A stretch of DNA of 64,000 bases from Candidatus Flexifilum breve (GTDB lineage: Bacteria; Chloroflexota; Anaerolineae; Aggregatilineales; Phototrophicaceae), in assembly GCA_016717205.1 (NCBI GenBank), contig JADKGC010000001.1, positions 558,001-622,000 on the forward strand, in the 5' to 3' direction. The position numbers were made by a program, and so were the translations under genes. The notes beneath the pieces were generated by a model. That model ran no database searches. It saw only the letters and a list, made by a program, of their open reading frames with translations, and had not been told where the DNA came from. Of the stretch, positions 28,052 through 37,439 are shown one piece after another (positions within the stretch are counted from its first letter, which is position 1; each line of letters opens with the position of its first letter).

Positions 28052-31000
28052 ATGCACCCTTTTCGCTTTCCCTTCATTTCACCCCTCAACTGGGTTATGC
28101 GGTTTTTTTCGACTGTGCTCATGCCGTTCCGAGCGCTCAGCAGTCGGCTGCGCATGTTCACCAACCTGCCCCGCACCTTGCTGCGCCCATTTGGGCTGCT
28201 GCGGCAGCTCGTGCCGAAAGCGCAGGGGGCAGCTATCAGCCAGTGGCTGGACAGCCTGCGGCCGCAGCGGGCTGCGCGCCGACGGCAGCGCGTCAGCTCC
28301 CGCGCGCAGTTCTCGCAGATTCATCTGGTGCAGTTGAGCAACAGCAAACGAACCGTACTGCATATCGGCACGAACATTGGTCGCAAAACGGCGGACTTCC
28401 CGCTTCAGCTGCCCAATCGTGAGCCGATTACACTCCAGTTCACGCTGGTGGATCCCGCCGAAAGCCTGATCCCGATGCGGCTGACCTGCCTGCCCCCGAA
28501 AACTCCGCTGCACATCAACGAGGTCGAAGCTGCGAGCCCGGCCTATTTGAGCAACCGCGACACGATCACCGTGGCGGGGCAAAGCTTCCTCTACGAACTG
28601 TATGCGATGGATTCCGCGCCCGTCGTCACCCGGGTGGACGCGAGTTGGGCGACGATTACCGGCCCGGTGCGTGACCGGAACGAAGACGCTCTCGGCCTGT
28701 TCCAGCACCCCAAAGGCTATCTCTTCGCCATCGCCGATGGCGTAGGCAGCGGGCAGGATGGCGACCGGATCAGCGCCTTTAGCGTGCAGTATTTGCTAGC
28801 GGTCTTCCACAAGAATGTCGAGTTGGGTCTCGCGTGGCGAGACATCTTCGCGACAGCGTATCAGTACATCAATTCCGAAGTGCGTCATTTCGCGCAGACC
28901 GCGCTCGGGCCAACTGGCTCCACGCTGACCGCGGTCGTCATCCAGGATTGGGAAGCGCAGATTGCGCACGCTGGCGATTCGCGCGTGTACCGTTGGCGCA
29001 ACGGGAGTTTCGAACAGTGCACGGTCGATCATGTCAAACGACTGCCCGCCGAACTGCCCACCCGCTTCGCCTACGAAGCGACCACCCCACCGCCGCTCCA
29101 TGATGTCCTGACCCGTGCCATCGGCAAAGAGGACAGCATTCAGCCCGATTTCGTGACGCTGCCGCTGCGACCGGGGGATCGCCTGCTGCTCGTGACTGAT
29201 GGCCTTGCCAAACATGTATCCTCCGGTGAAATGTCAACTATGCTCGCCCAACTGTCTATCTCTCAGGTTGCCCATAAACTCGTGGATTTAGCCGCGGAAC
29301 GCGGCACGGACGACAACGCCAGTGCCATCGCCATTGATGTCTTAAGTGAAGCCTACCTCGAAGATAGCTGGCAGGCGGTGGATAGTGAGCGCGTCTACGC
29401 AGGTCACCGTCCGCGCAGCCTGCGTCTCAAAAAACGAGAGGAAACACAGACGTCAGCGCCCCTCATCAGCGATGGGTGTCTGTTCGCTGCGGTGATCGTC
29501 TTTGTCATCCTCGGGCTGATTCTGCTGCTCGGGCTGACTGTGACCGCGGTCAGCGCGCAGGCTGATGAGCCCACCGATCAGGCGGTGTTGTTCGCGTACC
29601 AGTGCGCCTTTGACGCCGAGCAGCAGACGCTGAACCTCAACGTCGCGTTCCACGACGCCACCGGACTGCCGTTTCCGGCCAATGCGTATCAACTGGCCGC
29701 CAGCGTGAACGGGGCGACGGAACCCTTCAGCGCAGAGGCCGTGTCCGTCGCGGCCAATGCCGTGCGCCCGCCCCTGCGCATGGTGCTCGTGCTTGACCTG
29801 ACGGATACCGTGCCCATCGATAACGTGCTGAACGCCATTAACCGCGATCTCCTGCCGGAACTGCAGCCTCAGGATGAAGTCGCGCTGATCACGTTTGGGG
29901 ATGAGGTCTCGCCACCGACGCGCTTCTACACTGATAAGGCGCAGTTATTCGCCGATTATCTGGTCGGTCTGACCACGGTGGAGGGTGACAACCGCTTATA
30001 CGAAGCGATCAGCGATGCGGTCGATCTCATGCCGTTTGACAGCGATCGGCGGCAGGCGATCCTCGTCTTGACCGACTCGGGTCGCCGTGACAGCGCGCAA
30101 ACGGCGATTGATCAGATCATCACCCGCGCCACCGCTAACGGCACACAGCTCTATACCATCGGGTTTACGTCCGAAGATCGCCCCGACTTCCCCGATTTGA
30201 CCTCGCTGGCGGTCGGCACCCAGGGCTTCGCATGGAGCTACGACGAAACACCGAACACGCCCGCCTCGATTGAATCGGCGTTGAGCGCGCATCTGCGCAA
30301 TTACCTGCGCCTCATCGACAGCGAAATCAACGTCACGCTGGATGCTTCGAGCCTCACCAGCGCGCCACCGGACGGACTGCCGATTACCCTGACGGCGGAT
30401 GTCCTCGGCGTGGGCGCGCTTACGACGGCCATCACCTGTCCGTTTGAGGTGATTGAGTACGAAGTCACCTTTACCGGCACACCAATCGGAGCGCCCATTC
30501 GCGGGACGGCTGACATTGGTGTCGTCGTGACGCCGCCGACTGATGATGTGCGCATCGTCTTCCGCGTGGATGGGGAAGTCGTCCAGAATTCGACAGCGAC
30601 GCTCTACACGCTGGCGGCCGCGCAGCTGGCGCCGGGTGAGCATCAGGTCGCAGTCGAATTGTGGAATCGGCGCAACGAGACGCTGGCGACCACCGCCGCG
30701 CCGCTGCGCCTCTTCACTCAACTGCCGCTCGACCTCACGGTGGCGGGCGACACCGCAGAACGCCTCAGCGGAGCGGTCACCCTGACGGTCGCGACCACCC
30801 CGGACTTTGCCCCGGATGAAGTTGAAGTGGCCGTCGCCCGCCGCGACCAACCGGATGAGCAGGTGGTACTCGGGACCATCGAACTCGGGAGCGACGGTCG
30901 CGGCACGCTGGAGATCGCCGATATCAGCGCGGCGGTGCAGGCGCTGTTCCCACAGCTCGCGGCGACTGATCGCCTGCAGGCAGTCGCGCGCGTCCCGAAT

Positions 31001-31588
31001 ACGACACCAAATCAACCCGCGCTGGCGCTCAGCGGTCCGCTGACATTCTCGGTGGCCGCGCCGGTGCAAGCGGTCACAACCGCCACCACGTCCGCGCCAG
31101 TGAATGCGGGGCTGGTCACACTGGTGGAAAACTGGCCGCTGCTCGGTACGTTGTTCTTCGGCGCGATCAACCTTCTGCTGTTTCGGGCTGTTCGCGGCAG
31201 TCGGATTCGCCGCCTCATTAACCATGCGGACGATCATGACCTCAGCCCACAGTTGATGTCGCTCACGGTCTACCGCGGCGGCGTGCCCCAGCACTATACC
31301 CTCACCAAGAAGACCGTCACCATCGGGCGCAGTTCCAGCAATGACATCAATCTCGGGGAAGACCCAAATATCTCGCGCAAGCACGGGGTCGTCATGTGGC
31401 GGCGGCGCAACTGGTATTACAGCAACCGGAAAAATGGCTTGAGCACGCGCATCAACGGACGGCGGCGCATCGGGTTCATCTTCGAGCGCTTGGAACCGAT
31501 GACCGAGCTTCAGATCGGTGGCGCGACTCTCGTTTTCCACCCAGATTCACAGCAGAACATTTCTGATTTCATCAAGACTGATCTATGA
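28052..31588 (+). CDS. PP2C phosphatase - VWA - FHA membrane protein
   Basis: The protein has 1,178 residues. After a basic, partly hydrophobic N-terminus come a PP2C (PPM) phosphatase domain at about 190-433, with metal-ligand motifs DRNEDA, IADGVGSG, VTDGLAKH and GTDDNAS; a membrane segment at about 470-500; a VWA domain at about 573-746 (LVLDLTDTVPID, VLTDSGRR), whose MIDAS motif is altered to D-L-T-D-T; further beta domains; a second membrane segment near 1030-1048; and a C-terminal FHA domain at about 1070-1162 (VTIGRSSSNDI, ISRKHG). The phosphatase and FHA would be cytoplasmic and the VWA part outside. It is the natural opponent of the neighbouring kinase and is divergently transcribed from it. 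The stop overlaps the next start (ATGA). Confidence 0.85.
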   Translation: MHPFRFPFISPLNWVMRFFSTVLMPFRALSSRLRMFTNLPRTLLRPFGLLRQLVPKAQGAAISQWLDSLRPQRAARRRQRVSSRAQFSQIHLVQLSNSKRTVLHIGTNIGRKTADFPLQLPNREPITLQFTLVDPAESLIPMRLTCLPPKTPLHINEVEAASPAYLSNRDTITVAGQSFLYELYAMDSAPVVTRVDASWATITGPVRDRNEDALGLFQHPKGYLFAIADGVGSGQDGDRISAFSVQYLLAVFHKNVELGLAWRDIFATAYQYINSEVRHFAQTALGPTGSTLTAVVIQDWEAQIAHAGDSRVYRWRNGSFEQCTVDHVKRLPAELPTRFAYEATTPPPLHDVLTRAIGKEDSIQPDFVTLPLRPGDRLLLVTDGLAKHVSSGEMSTMLAQLSISQVAHKLVDLAAERGTDDNASAIAIDVLSEAYLEDSWQAVDSERVYAGHRPRSLRLKKREETQTSAPLISDGCLFAAVIVFVILGLILLLGLTVTAVSAQADEPTDQAVLFAYQCAFDAEQQTLNLNVAFHDATGLPFPANAYQLAASVNGATEPFSAEAVSVAANAVRPPLRMVLVLDLTDTVPIDNVLNAINRDLLPELQPQDEVALITFGDEVSPPTRFYTDKAQLFADYLVGLTTVEGDNRLYEAISDAVDLMPFDSDRRQAILVLTDSGRRDSAQTAIDQIITRATANGTQLYTIGFTSEDRPDFPDLTSLAVGTQGFAWSYDETPNTPASIESALSAHLRNYLRLIDSEINVTLDASSLTSAPPDGLPITLTADVLGVGALTTAITCPFEVIEYEVTFTGTPIGAPIRGTADIGVVVTPPTDDVRIVFRVDGEVVQNSTATLYTLAAAQLAPGEHQVAVELWNRRNETLATTAAPLRLFTQLPLDLTVAGDTAERLSGAVTLTVATTPDFAPDEVEVAVARRDQPDEQVVLGTIELGSDGRGTLEIADISAAVQALFPQLAATDRLQAVARVPNTTPNQPALALSGPLTFSVAAPVQAVTTATTSAPVNAGLVTLVENWPLLGTLFFGAINLLLFRAVRGSRIRRLINHADDHDLSPQLMSLTVYRGGVPQHYTLTKKTVTIGRSSSNDINLGEDPNISRKHGVVMWRRRNWYYSNRKNGLSTRINGRRRIGFIFERLEPMTELQIGGATLVFHPDSQQNISDFIKTDL

Positions 31589-32472
31589 GTGTATTGAAAT
31601 TTACCGCGGCGGTGGTCTCGACGAGTTCCAGTTATACCGTCACCACCGCCAGTGCGGCGGCAGTCGAGCACATCGCGGCGGCGCTGGCACAGCGTGAGCC
31701 CCGGCTCGTCACCGGGATGCTGGAATTGGCGCGCCCGGTGGCAGCTCAGCAGTGTCTGCAAGATGTGGATTTCAAGGCAGGGGATCGGCTCGTCGTGCTC
31801 ACGCAAACCACACGCGCGGCGACGTTCACGCCGCTGCGACCGGGCGACAAGCGCGTCCGTGTGCTGTTGGCGGGGACGGAATGGCACACCCATGGTCAAC
31901 AACCCATGCTCATCGGCAAGTCGGATAACCAGCGGCAGAATCTGCCCGACATCGACCTGCGCGCAGTGGTGTCGGAACGGACGCTCGACTACATCTCGCG
32001 GCGCTGTGTTCAGATCCAGTTTGACGAACGCGCTCAGGTCTGGACCGCGGCCAAAATTGGTCAAACACGTGTACTGCTGGACGATCTCGAAGTGGGGATG
32101 CAGCCTGTCGCCCTCAGCGCCCGGCATCGACTGCGACTGTACCGTACGCAGGATAACCCAGCCCTGAGCCTGCCCCTCATCGAACTTCAACTCATCGCGG
32201 AAACGGTCGAGGCGGCGGGGCGGGTGCTGCCGGATGGGACGTTTCCCGTCCGCGTGCTCCTCGGAACCGAACAGGAACAGCGGACGCTGCGCGCCTCCAG
32301 CACCCTGCCCCTCGGGCAAATCGGCCTGAGTCTCATTCAGTATTTCCAGCCAACACCGATAACGGATATGCAGTTGTACATCGCGCATATCATCCCGCCG
32401 CAAACAGCCGTCGCCAGCATGAAGCCGAACGAAACGCTGTATGCGGCGCTCCGCCCTAGCCCCCGATCATGA
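31585..32472 (+). CDS. Unrecognised protein with possible FHA-like and ubiquitin-like folds
   Basis: The protein has 295 residues and is not confidently recognised. Three parts can be seen. Residues 1-75 are beta-rich and end DFKAGDRLVVLTQ. Residues about 90-200 have an FHA-like layout (PMLIGKSD, then ISRRCVQIQF) but lack the full phosphopeptide-binding motif. Residues about 215-290 resemble a ubiquitin-like domain (FPVRVLLGTE, PLGQIGLSLIQYF, LYAALRP). Small ubiquitin-like proteins (YukD/EsaB, EccD N-terminus) accompany type VII systems, which fits the location. It has no membrane segment. It is translationally coupled to the PP2C gene by an ATGA overlap, and its 3' end overlaps the convergent PAAR gene by 17 bases. 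Confidence 0.6.
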   Translation: MSVLKFTAAVVSTSSSYTVTTASAAAVEHIAAALAQREPRLVTGMLELARPVAAQQCLQDVDFKAGDRLVVLTQTTRAATFTPLRPGDKRVRVLLAGTEWHTHGQQPMLIGKSDNQRQNLPDIDLRAVVSERTLDYISRRCVQIQFDERAQVWTAAKIGQTRVLLDDLEVGMQPVALSARHRLRLYRTQDNPALSLPLIELQLIAETVEAAGRVLPDGTFPVRVLLGTEQEQRTLRASSTLPLGQIGLSLIQYFQPTPITDMQLYIAHIIPPQTAVASMKPNETLYAALRPSPRS

Positions 32473-32860
32473 CTTTGCAGGGACCAGAGAGCACGACTTG
32501 ACCCACCGGCAGATCGACCGGGTCGTTGCACGTCATGGCGGTATCGCCCATGCGCGCCGCGGGCTTGCCGTTGATCATGACTGTGGTGCTGCCAATAATG
32601 ATTTTGCCCTGATTAGATGGCGGCTTCTGAAACGGCCCACCCTGGGGCAAATGGGGCGGCGTGTTCACGGCGATGCTGTTGACCGTGGCGGCGGGCTTAC
32701 CTTCAATATTGACGTTGGTGCTCACGCTCTGCACAATCGTCCCGTTGAAGGGTGACGGCAGTGGCGTCGGCACTGGCGGGCCGGGCGGAGCCGGGATGAG
32801 ATAAATATGCGTGTCCGTAGCAACGATTTTGTCGCCGAGTTTTGCGGCCGGTTTGCCCAT
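32456..32860 (-). CDS. PAAR-like spike-tip protein (eCIS)
   Basis: The protein has 134 residues and consists of PAAR-type repeats: GKPAAKLGDKI, INGKPAARMGDTA and VNIEGKPAATVNS, with TMTCNDP and GPCKVMIGG near the end. This matches the longer PAAR-like (DUF4150-related) proteins of contractile injection systems, which fold into a metal-bound cone at the tip of the spike. It is the only eCIS structural gene here on the minus strand, placed before the ATPase gene and separated from the spike gene by 12 kb. Its stop lies within the convergent gene 31585-32472. Confidence 0.88.
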   Translation of the reverse strand: MGKPAAKLGDKIVATDTHIYLIPAPPGPPVPTPLPSPFNGTIVQSVSTNVNIEGKPAATVNSIAVNTPPHLPQGGPFQKPPSNQGKIIIGSTTVMINGKPAARMGDTAMTCNDPVDLPVGQVVLSGPCKVMIGG

Positions 32861-33051
32861 TCGTTAAGTCCTGTAAACCATGTTTCGCTTTTATAATCAA
32901 GTATATACGTTTTTAGGTATCCATGTAGCCCAACTCATGTTACACTGGAGTCAAGCTTTCACTGTAAATCCGCACCGGAAATAATGGCCAGTTTTCACGG
33001 CGCTGTTTGCGTTGGGGCGAATAGATTAGTACTACCCGAAAAAGGCCTACT

Positions 33052-35084
33052 TTGAGGACTTCGCTCCTGTTGGATCAGCTTCAGACTGTTGTGTCCCCTA
33101 TCCAGCAGTTGATTCAGGAAGCTGTGTACCGTGCGGATGCCGCTGGGCATGATCCAACCGATGCGCTGCGGGGTTTGATTGTCACGCGCGACGAAGTTGA
33201 AGCCCATCTTCAGCAGTTCGCTGGCGATACCTCCGTCTCCGCCGCTCAATCGCTAGATTTTCTCATTCCCCCGGACTCCCCGACTCGGACTGCTGGCCAG
33301 CGCGTTTGCGCTCACCACCCTTGATCTCGGCATTTTACTCATCGCTCTGCTCCCGGATCTGGATCGCAGCTACGAACGAATCTACGCTTACCTGCAAGAT
33401 GATGTCTCGCTGCGTTATCCAACGGTCAATCTGATCGCGAATCTGCTGGGGCACGGCATCCCTACGCGGCTGGCCGTGTGGGAGCGATTGACCGCGACTG
33501 CGCCCCTGCTGCACCATCACCTCATCAGCCTGACGATTGATACCACGCGTCCCAACTCCACGCGCCTCGCCCAACCGCTCAAAGTCGATCACCGGATCGA
33601 GGACTATCTGCTCGGCAGTGAGGCGTTTGACGAGCGTCTGCGTGGACTCATCACCACGGTGCATGCCTCATGCGAAGCGCCCCTGTCCCCGGCTCAATTT
33701 CAGCGCTTCGCTCAGGCCCTGCTCACCGTGCCCATCGTCTATTTGCCGGGAGCGCGCGATACAGGCCAGCTCGAAACCGCGGCTGCCCTGTGCGCCGTCC
33801 ATCAACTGCCCTTGTTGAGTATCGATCTGGAAGCCCGACCCGCCAGATGCGCCGCCTGATTTGCTCCCTGAGTCTGCGCCGTGCGCGAAGGCTATCTGGC
33901 CTGGTCCGCACTGCTGTTCCGGCACTGGGACAGCGTGCTCGATGACCAGCGTCAGCCCCCCGCCGCGTTCTGGAAAGAGCTATTGGACTATCCCTACCCG
34001 GTTTTCCTGTGGGGGAGCGCTCACTGGGAACCGGGGGATGCCGAACGTGACCGCCGGATGCTGCGCTTGGAAATTGCGACGCCGCCCTATGGGTATCGCC
34101 GCGGCGGTCTGGCAGCGCAAAGCGCAGGCTGTGGGGACGCTCACCGACGACGAGCTCGCGACATTAGCCAATAAATTCCGTTTCAGCTATATGCAGATCA
34201 CGCGCCCGTTCAAACTGCGGCGGATCTCGCCGCCTCGCGGGAAGAACCCACCCGGCTGATTTTACGCGGGCGCGCAAGTCCACGCGAGCATTCAGCTGGG
34301 CCATCTCGCCACGCGGATCACCCCGCGCAAGGGCTGGAACGACCTGATTTTGCCGCCGGATCAATTATCGCAGCTGCATGAAATCTGCGATCGAATGCAG
34401 TACGCCCAGATCGTCAACGAGGAATGGGGCTTTGGCAGTCGCGCGAGCAAAGGCATCAGCGCCTTGTTTTCCGGCGACAGCGGCACCGGCAAAACACTGG
34501 CCGCCGAAGTGATCGCCCATGAGCTGGGCCTGCCGCTGTATAAGATCGATTTATCCGCCGTTGTCAGCAAGTACATCGGCGAGACCGAAAAAAACCTGAG
34601 CGCCATCTTCGGGGAGGCGCAGACGGGCAGCGCCATCCTCTTCTTTGACGAGGCGGACGCGCTGTTCGGCAAGCGCTCCGAGGTCAAAGACGCGCATGAT
34701 CGCTACGCCAACATCGAAGTTGCGTATTTGCTGCAGCGCATCGAAAACTACGACGGCACGGTCATTCTGGCCTCGAATTTCCGGCATAATCTGGATGATG
34801 CGTTCACGCGCCGTCTGGACTTCATTCTGGAATTCCCCGTCCCCGACGCCGAATACCGCCGCCGCATCTTTGAAGTGCATTTCCCGCCGACCGCGCCCCT
34901 CTCTCCGGAAGTGGATCTGGCGCAGATCGCGGCGAAGTACCGGCTCTCCGGTGGCAACATCCGTAATGTCACGCTGACAGCCGCTTATCTGGCGGCGGCA
35001 GACGGGCGGGTGATCACACCATCGCATATTCGCAGCGCGGTGCGCCGCGAAAATCAGAAAATGGGGCGACTGCCCGAAGATTAG
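33052..35084 (+). pseudogene. eCIS AAA+ ATPase (Afp15-like), disrupted by about six frame changes
   Basis: Joining frames gives a nearly complete eCIS-type AAA+ ATPase of about 675 residues. Conserved blocks occur in this order: LGLLASAFALTTLDL and LDRSYERIYAYLQDD (33290-33420), DYPYPVFLWGS (about 33990), TDDELATLANKFRFSYMQ (about 34150), GHLATRITPRKGWNDLILP (about 34300) and the AAA+ core. The frame switches near 33280 (a C4 run), 33832, 33880, 34100, 34195 and 34290. Each switch is a 1- or 2-base event, while the protein sequence on both sides stays recognisable. The family is needed for assembly in characterised eCIS. Either this gene is decaying, or this 1.3-kb stretch has local sequencing or assembly errors; the intact neighbours make the second possibility serious. 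Confidence 0.8.
34350..35084 (+). CDS. Intact AAA+ core of the eCIS ATPase
   Basis: This is the longest uninterrupted piece of the disrupted ATPase gene: 244 residues from a TTG codon that is probably internal. It contains Walker A (GDSGTGKT), Walker B (AILFFDEADALFG), the sensor region (VILASNF) and the arginine-finger region (DAFTRRLDFILEF), followed by the small helical lid (YRLSGGNIRNVTL). All key AAA+ residues are present. If the upstream frame changes are sequencing errors, this is simply the C-terminal third of the complete enzyme. It ends 9 bases before the DUF4255 gene. Confidence 0.8.
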   Translation: MPPDQLSQLHEICDRMQYAQIVNEEWGFGSRASKGISALFSGDSGTGKTLAAEVIAHELGLPLYKIDLSAVVSKYIGETEKNLSAIFGEAQTGSAILFFDEADALFGKRSEVKDAHDRYANIEVAYLLQRIENYDGTVILASNFRHNLDDAFTRRLDFILEFPVPDAEYRRRIFEVHFPPTAPLSPEVDLAQIAAKYRLSGGNIRNVTLTAAYLAAADGRVITPSHIRSAVRRENQKMGRLPED

Positions 35085-35093
35085 GAACCGACG

Positions 35094-35750
35094 ATGCTGG
35101 ACGACCTGGACGCTACGCTGCGCGCAATTCTGACGAAAAACGGAAATTTCGGTTCCGAAATCGAAGTTTCGTTTGATTTGCCCAGCCGCGAGTGGGCGGG
35201 ACGCTTGAGCCGCCCGACGGTCAATTGCTGGTGCTTCGATGTGCGCGAAAACCTAAAGCTGCGCAACCCCGAACGACAGGTGCAGCGCAACGGAAACAGC
35301 AGTCAGATTACGCGCCCGCCGAAGCGTATGGATTTGATCTATCTGGTGACGGCGTGGGCGCGCAAGATCGAAGACGAACACCGCCTGTTCTGGCGGGCGT
35401 TGAGCTTGCTAAAACCCATCACCCAGCTTACGCCTGCGCAATGCGAAGGCGCGCTGCGCTACCAAAACCTCGATATCCCCATCACCGTCGCCGACATGTC
35501 GGTCTGCCCTGTCAATCTGGTTGATTTATGGGGCGTGATGGATAACCAGATGCATTTGGGCTTTACGCTGCAAGCCACCGTGGAACTCGACACCCTATTG
35601 GTTCAGGAAGTTCCGTTGGTGCTGGAAGCGACCATCAAAACCGGTCAGGCCGAATCTCCATCCACGCATCAACTTACGACACCCAGCGGCGCTATTAAAA
35701 TCAAACCAAAGAAGCAGGAGGGACAGGCCGACCAAGACGAGCAGGACTAA
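35094..35750 (+). CDS. DUF4255 protein, putative tail-terminator cap (Afp16/Pvc16-like)
   Basis: The protein has 218 residues. The DUF4255 domain (about 1-180) is recognised from LDDLDATLRAIL, PTVNCWCFDVREN and the block PPKRMDLIYLVTAWA, followed by EDEHRLFWRALSLL. In eCIS this family caps the end of the sheath-tube and defines particle length. The C-terminal 30 residues are charged and Gln-rich, and probably disordered. It follows the ATPase gene by 9 bases and precedes the sheath gene by 55 bases; the pairing of ATPase and cap is typical of eCIS loci. Confidence 0.87.
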   Translation: MLDDLDATLRAILTKNGNFGSEIEVSFDLPSREWAGRLSRPTVNCWCFDVRENLKLRNPERQVQRNGNSSQITRPPKRMDLIYLVTAWARKIEDEHRLFWRALSLLKPITQLTPAQCEGALRYQNLDIPITVADMSVCPVNLVDLWGVMDNQMHLGFTLQATVELDTLLVQEVPLVLEATIKTGQAESPSTHQLTTPSGAIKIKPKKQEGQADQDEQD

Positions 35751-35805
35751 GCCATGATCGTTTATCGTAGAGCGTAGCCGTAGCTTCGAAGGAGTTGTAC
35801 GAAAA

Positions 35806-37410
35806 ATGCCTAATTACCTTTCTCCTGGCGTTTATATGGAAGAAGTCGACCGTGGGACAAAACCCATTGAGTCGGTCGGGACAGCCGTCGCCGCCTTCAT
35901 TGGTTACACCGAACGAGCCACGGATACGAAGAACGGTGAGACGGTGTCGCTGCTCGGCAAGCCGACGCTCGTCACCAACTGGAGCCAATACACGCAAAAG
36001 TTCGGCGGCTTTGTCGCGGGCGCGTATACGCCGGACTCGGTCTACGGGTATTTCGCCAACGGCGGCACGATCTGCTACGTCGTCAGCGTGCGGACGCTGG
36101 GCACCTCGGATGACCCGAGCCTGAGCGTTCCCGCCAAAGCGACCGTTCAGGCCGAGGGCGATAAAGCGGCTAAATTGCTCGAATTCACGGCCAAACAAGG
36201 CGGCCCGGTCGGCAATGGCATCGAAGTCGAAGTCAAGCCGTCAGCCGTGGCCCCGTCAGGCGCTGGCGACAGCGAAACCGAAGGCGGCAAGAAGGCCTCA
36301 CCGTCGGCTCCCGAATTCACCATCAACGTGAAAGTGGGCGGGCAGGTTCGCGAATCGTTCCCCGGTTTGACGACCGCCAAGGGCGACAAGAATGTCGTGA
36401 CTGTCCTGCAAACCCAGTCCAGCCTGATCAATGCGGTGATGGTCGGCAAGGCCGAACTCGCGCCGGTCGGCGGCAGCTACCCGCTGGCGGGCGGCGAGGT
36501 CAAGACCAAGGCCATCTCGCTGGTCGACTACAAGGGCAGCGTGTCCGAACGCAAGGGCTTGGGCGGTCTGGAAGCGCTCGACGACGTGACGATGATTTGC
36601 GCGCCAGACTTGATGGCGAGCTATCAGGCGGGCGAAATCGACATGAAGGGCGTGCAGGCCGTGCAGCAGGCGTTGATCGACTACTGCGAACTGGTGCGCT
36701 ACTGCTTCGCCATCCTCGACGCGCCTCCGGCCCTGATGCCGCAGGAAGTCAAAGAATGGCGGATGCAGGTTAACTATGACAGCACCCGCGCGGCGCTGTA
36801 CTATCCGTGGGTCGAAGTGGCGGACATGACGGGCGGCAAGGGCCGCACGCGCATGGTGCCGCCGTCCGGGCACATGGCGGGCATTTACGCGCGCGTCGAT
36901 AACTCGCGCGGCGTGCACAAGGCCCCCGGCAACGAAATCGTGCGCACGGCGCTCGGTCTCGAAGTGCAGGTGACGAAGGGTGAACACGATCTGCTCAACC
37001 CCATCGGCGTGAACGTCATCCGCTCGTTCCCCGGTCGCGGCATCCGCGTGTGGGGCGCGCGCACCCTCAGCAGCGATCCGGCGTGGCGCTATATCAACGT
37101 GCGCCGCCTGTTCAACATGATCGAAGAGAGCATCGAACGCGGCACGCAGTGGGTCGTGTTTGAGCCGAACGATACGTTCCTGTGGGGTCGTGTCCGCCGT
37201 GACGTGCGCGCCTTCCTGACGACCGTCTGGCGCACGGGCGCACTCTTTGGCACCTCGCCGGAAGACGCCTTCTACGTCAAATGCGACGCGGAAACCAACC
37301 CGCCGGAACTGCGCGATCTCGGTCAATTAGTCGTGGAAATCGGTATTGCGCCGGTCAAGCCCGCCGAATTCGTGATCTTCCGCATCAGCCAATGGTCGCC
37401 CGAGAGTTAA
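35806..37410 (+). CDS. Contractile tail sheath protein
   Basis: The protein has 534 residues. The N-terminus LSPGVYMEEVDRGTKPIE and the C-terminal block RRLFNMIEESIERGTQWVVFEPND mark a phage tail sheath (T4 gp18/Afp2-4 family). The C-terminal strand exchange region ends in VEIGIAPVKPAEFVIFRISQ. Residues about 110-240 form a variable insertion rich in Gly and Lys, expected on the outer surface. There is only one sheath gene here, whereas Afp and PVC have three. AAGGAG lies 11 bases before the start. The sheath contracts to drive the inner tube. Confidence 0.95.
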   Translation: MPNYLSPGVYMEEVDRGTKPIESVGTAVAAFIGYTERATDTKNGETVSLLGKPTLVTNWSQYTQKFGGFVAGAYTPDSVYGYFANGGTICYVVSVRTLGTSDDPSLSVPAKATVQAEGDKAAKLLEFTAKQGGPVGNGIEVEVKPSAVAPSGAGDSETEGGKKASPSAPEFTINVKVGGQVRESFPGLTTAKGDKNVVTVLQTQSSLINAVMVGKAELAPVGGSYPLAGGEVKTKAISLVDYKGSVSERKGLGGLEALDDVTMICAPDLMASYQAGEIDMKGVQAVQQALIDYCELVRYCFAILDAPPALMPQEVKEWRMQVNYDSTRAALYYPWVEVADMTGGKGRTRMVPPSGHMAGIYARVDNSRGVHKAPGNEIVRTALGLEVQVTKGEHDLLNPIGVNVIRSFPGRGIRVWGARTLSSDPAWRYINVRRLFNMIEESIERGTQWVVFEPNDTFLWGRVRRDVRAFLTTVWRTGALFGTSPEDAFYVKCDAETNPPELRDLGQLVVEIGIAPVKPAEFVIFRISQWSPES

Positions 37411-37439
37411 CCCGATTCTAGCCTTAAAGGAGTAAGCAC

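Noticed and set aside
29996..31540. 514-codon minus-strand ORF opposite the PP2C-VWA-FHA gene
   Set aside because: The plus frame has continuous recognisable domains. The reverse frame has no domain and shadow-like composition.
36298..37326. 342-codon minus-strand ORF opposite the sheath gene
   Set aside because: It lies wholly inside a confident sheath gene and is rich in His/Arg/Ala, typical of an antisense frame.
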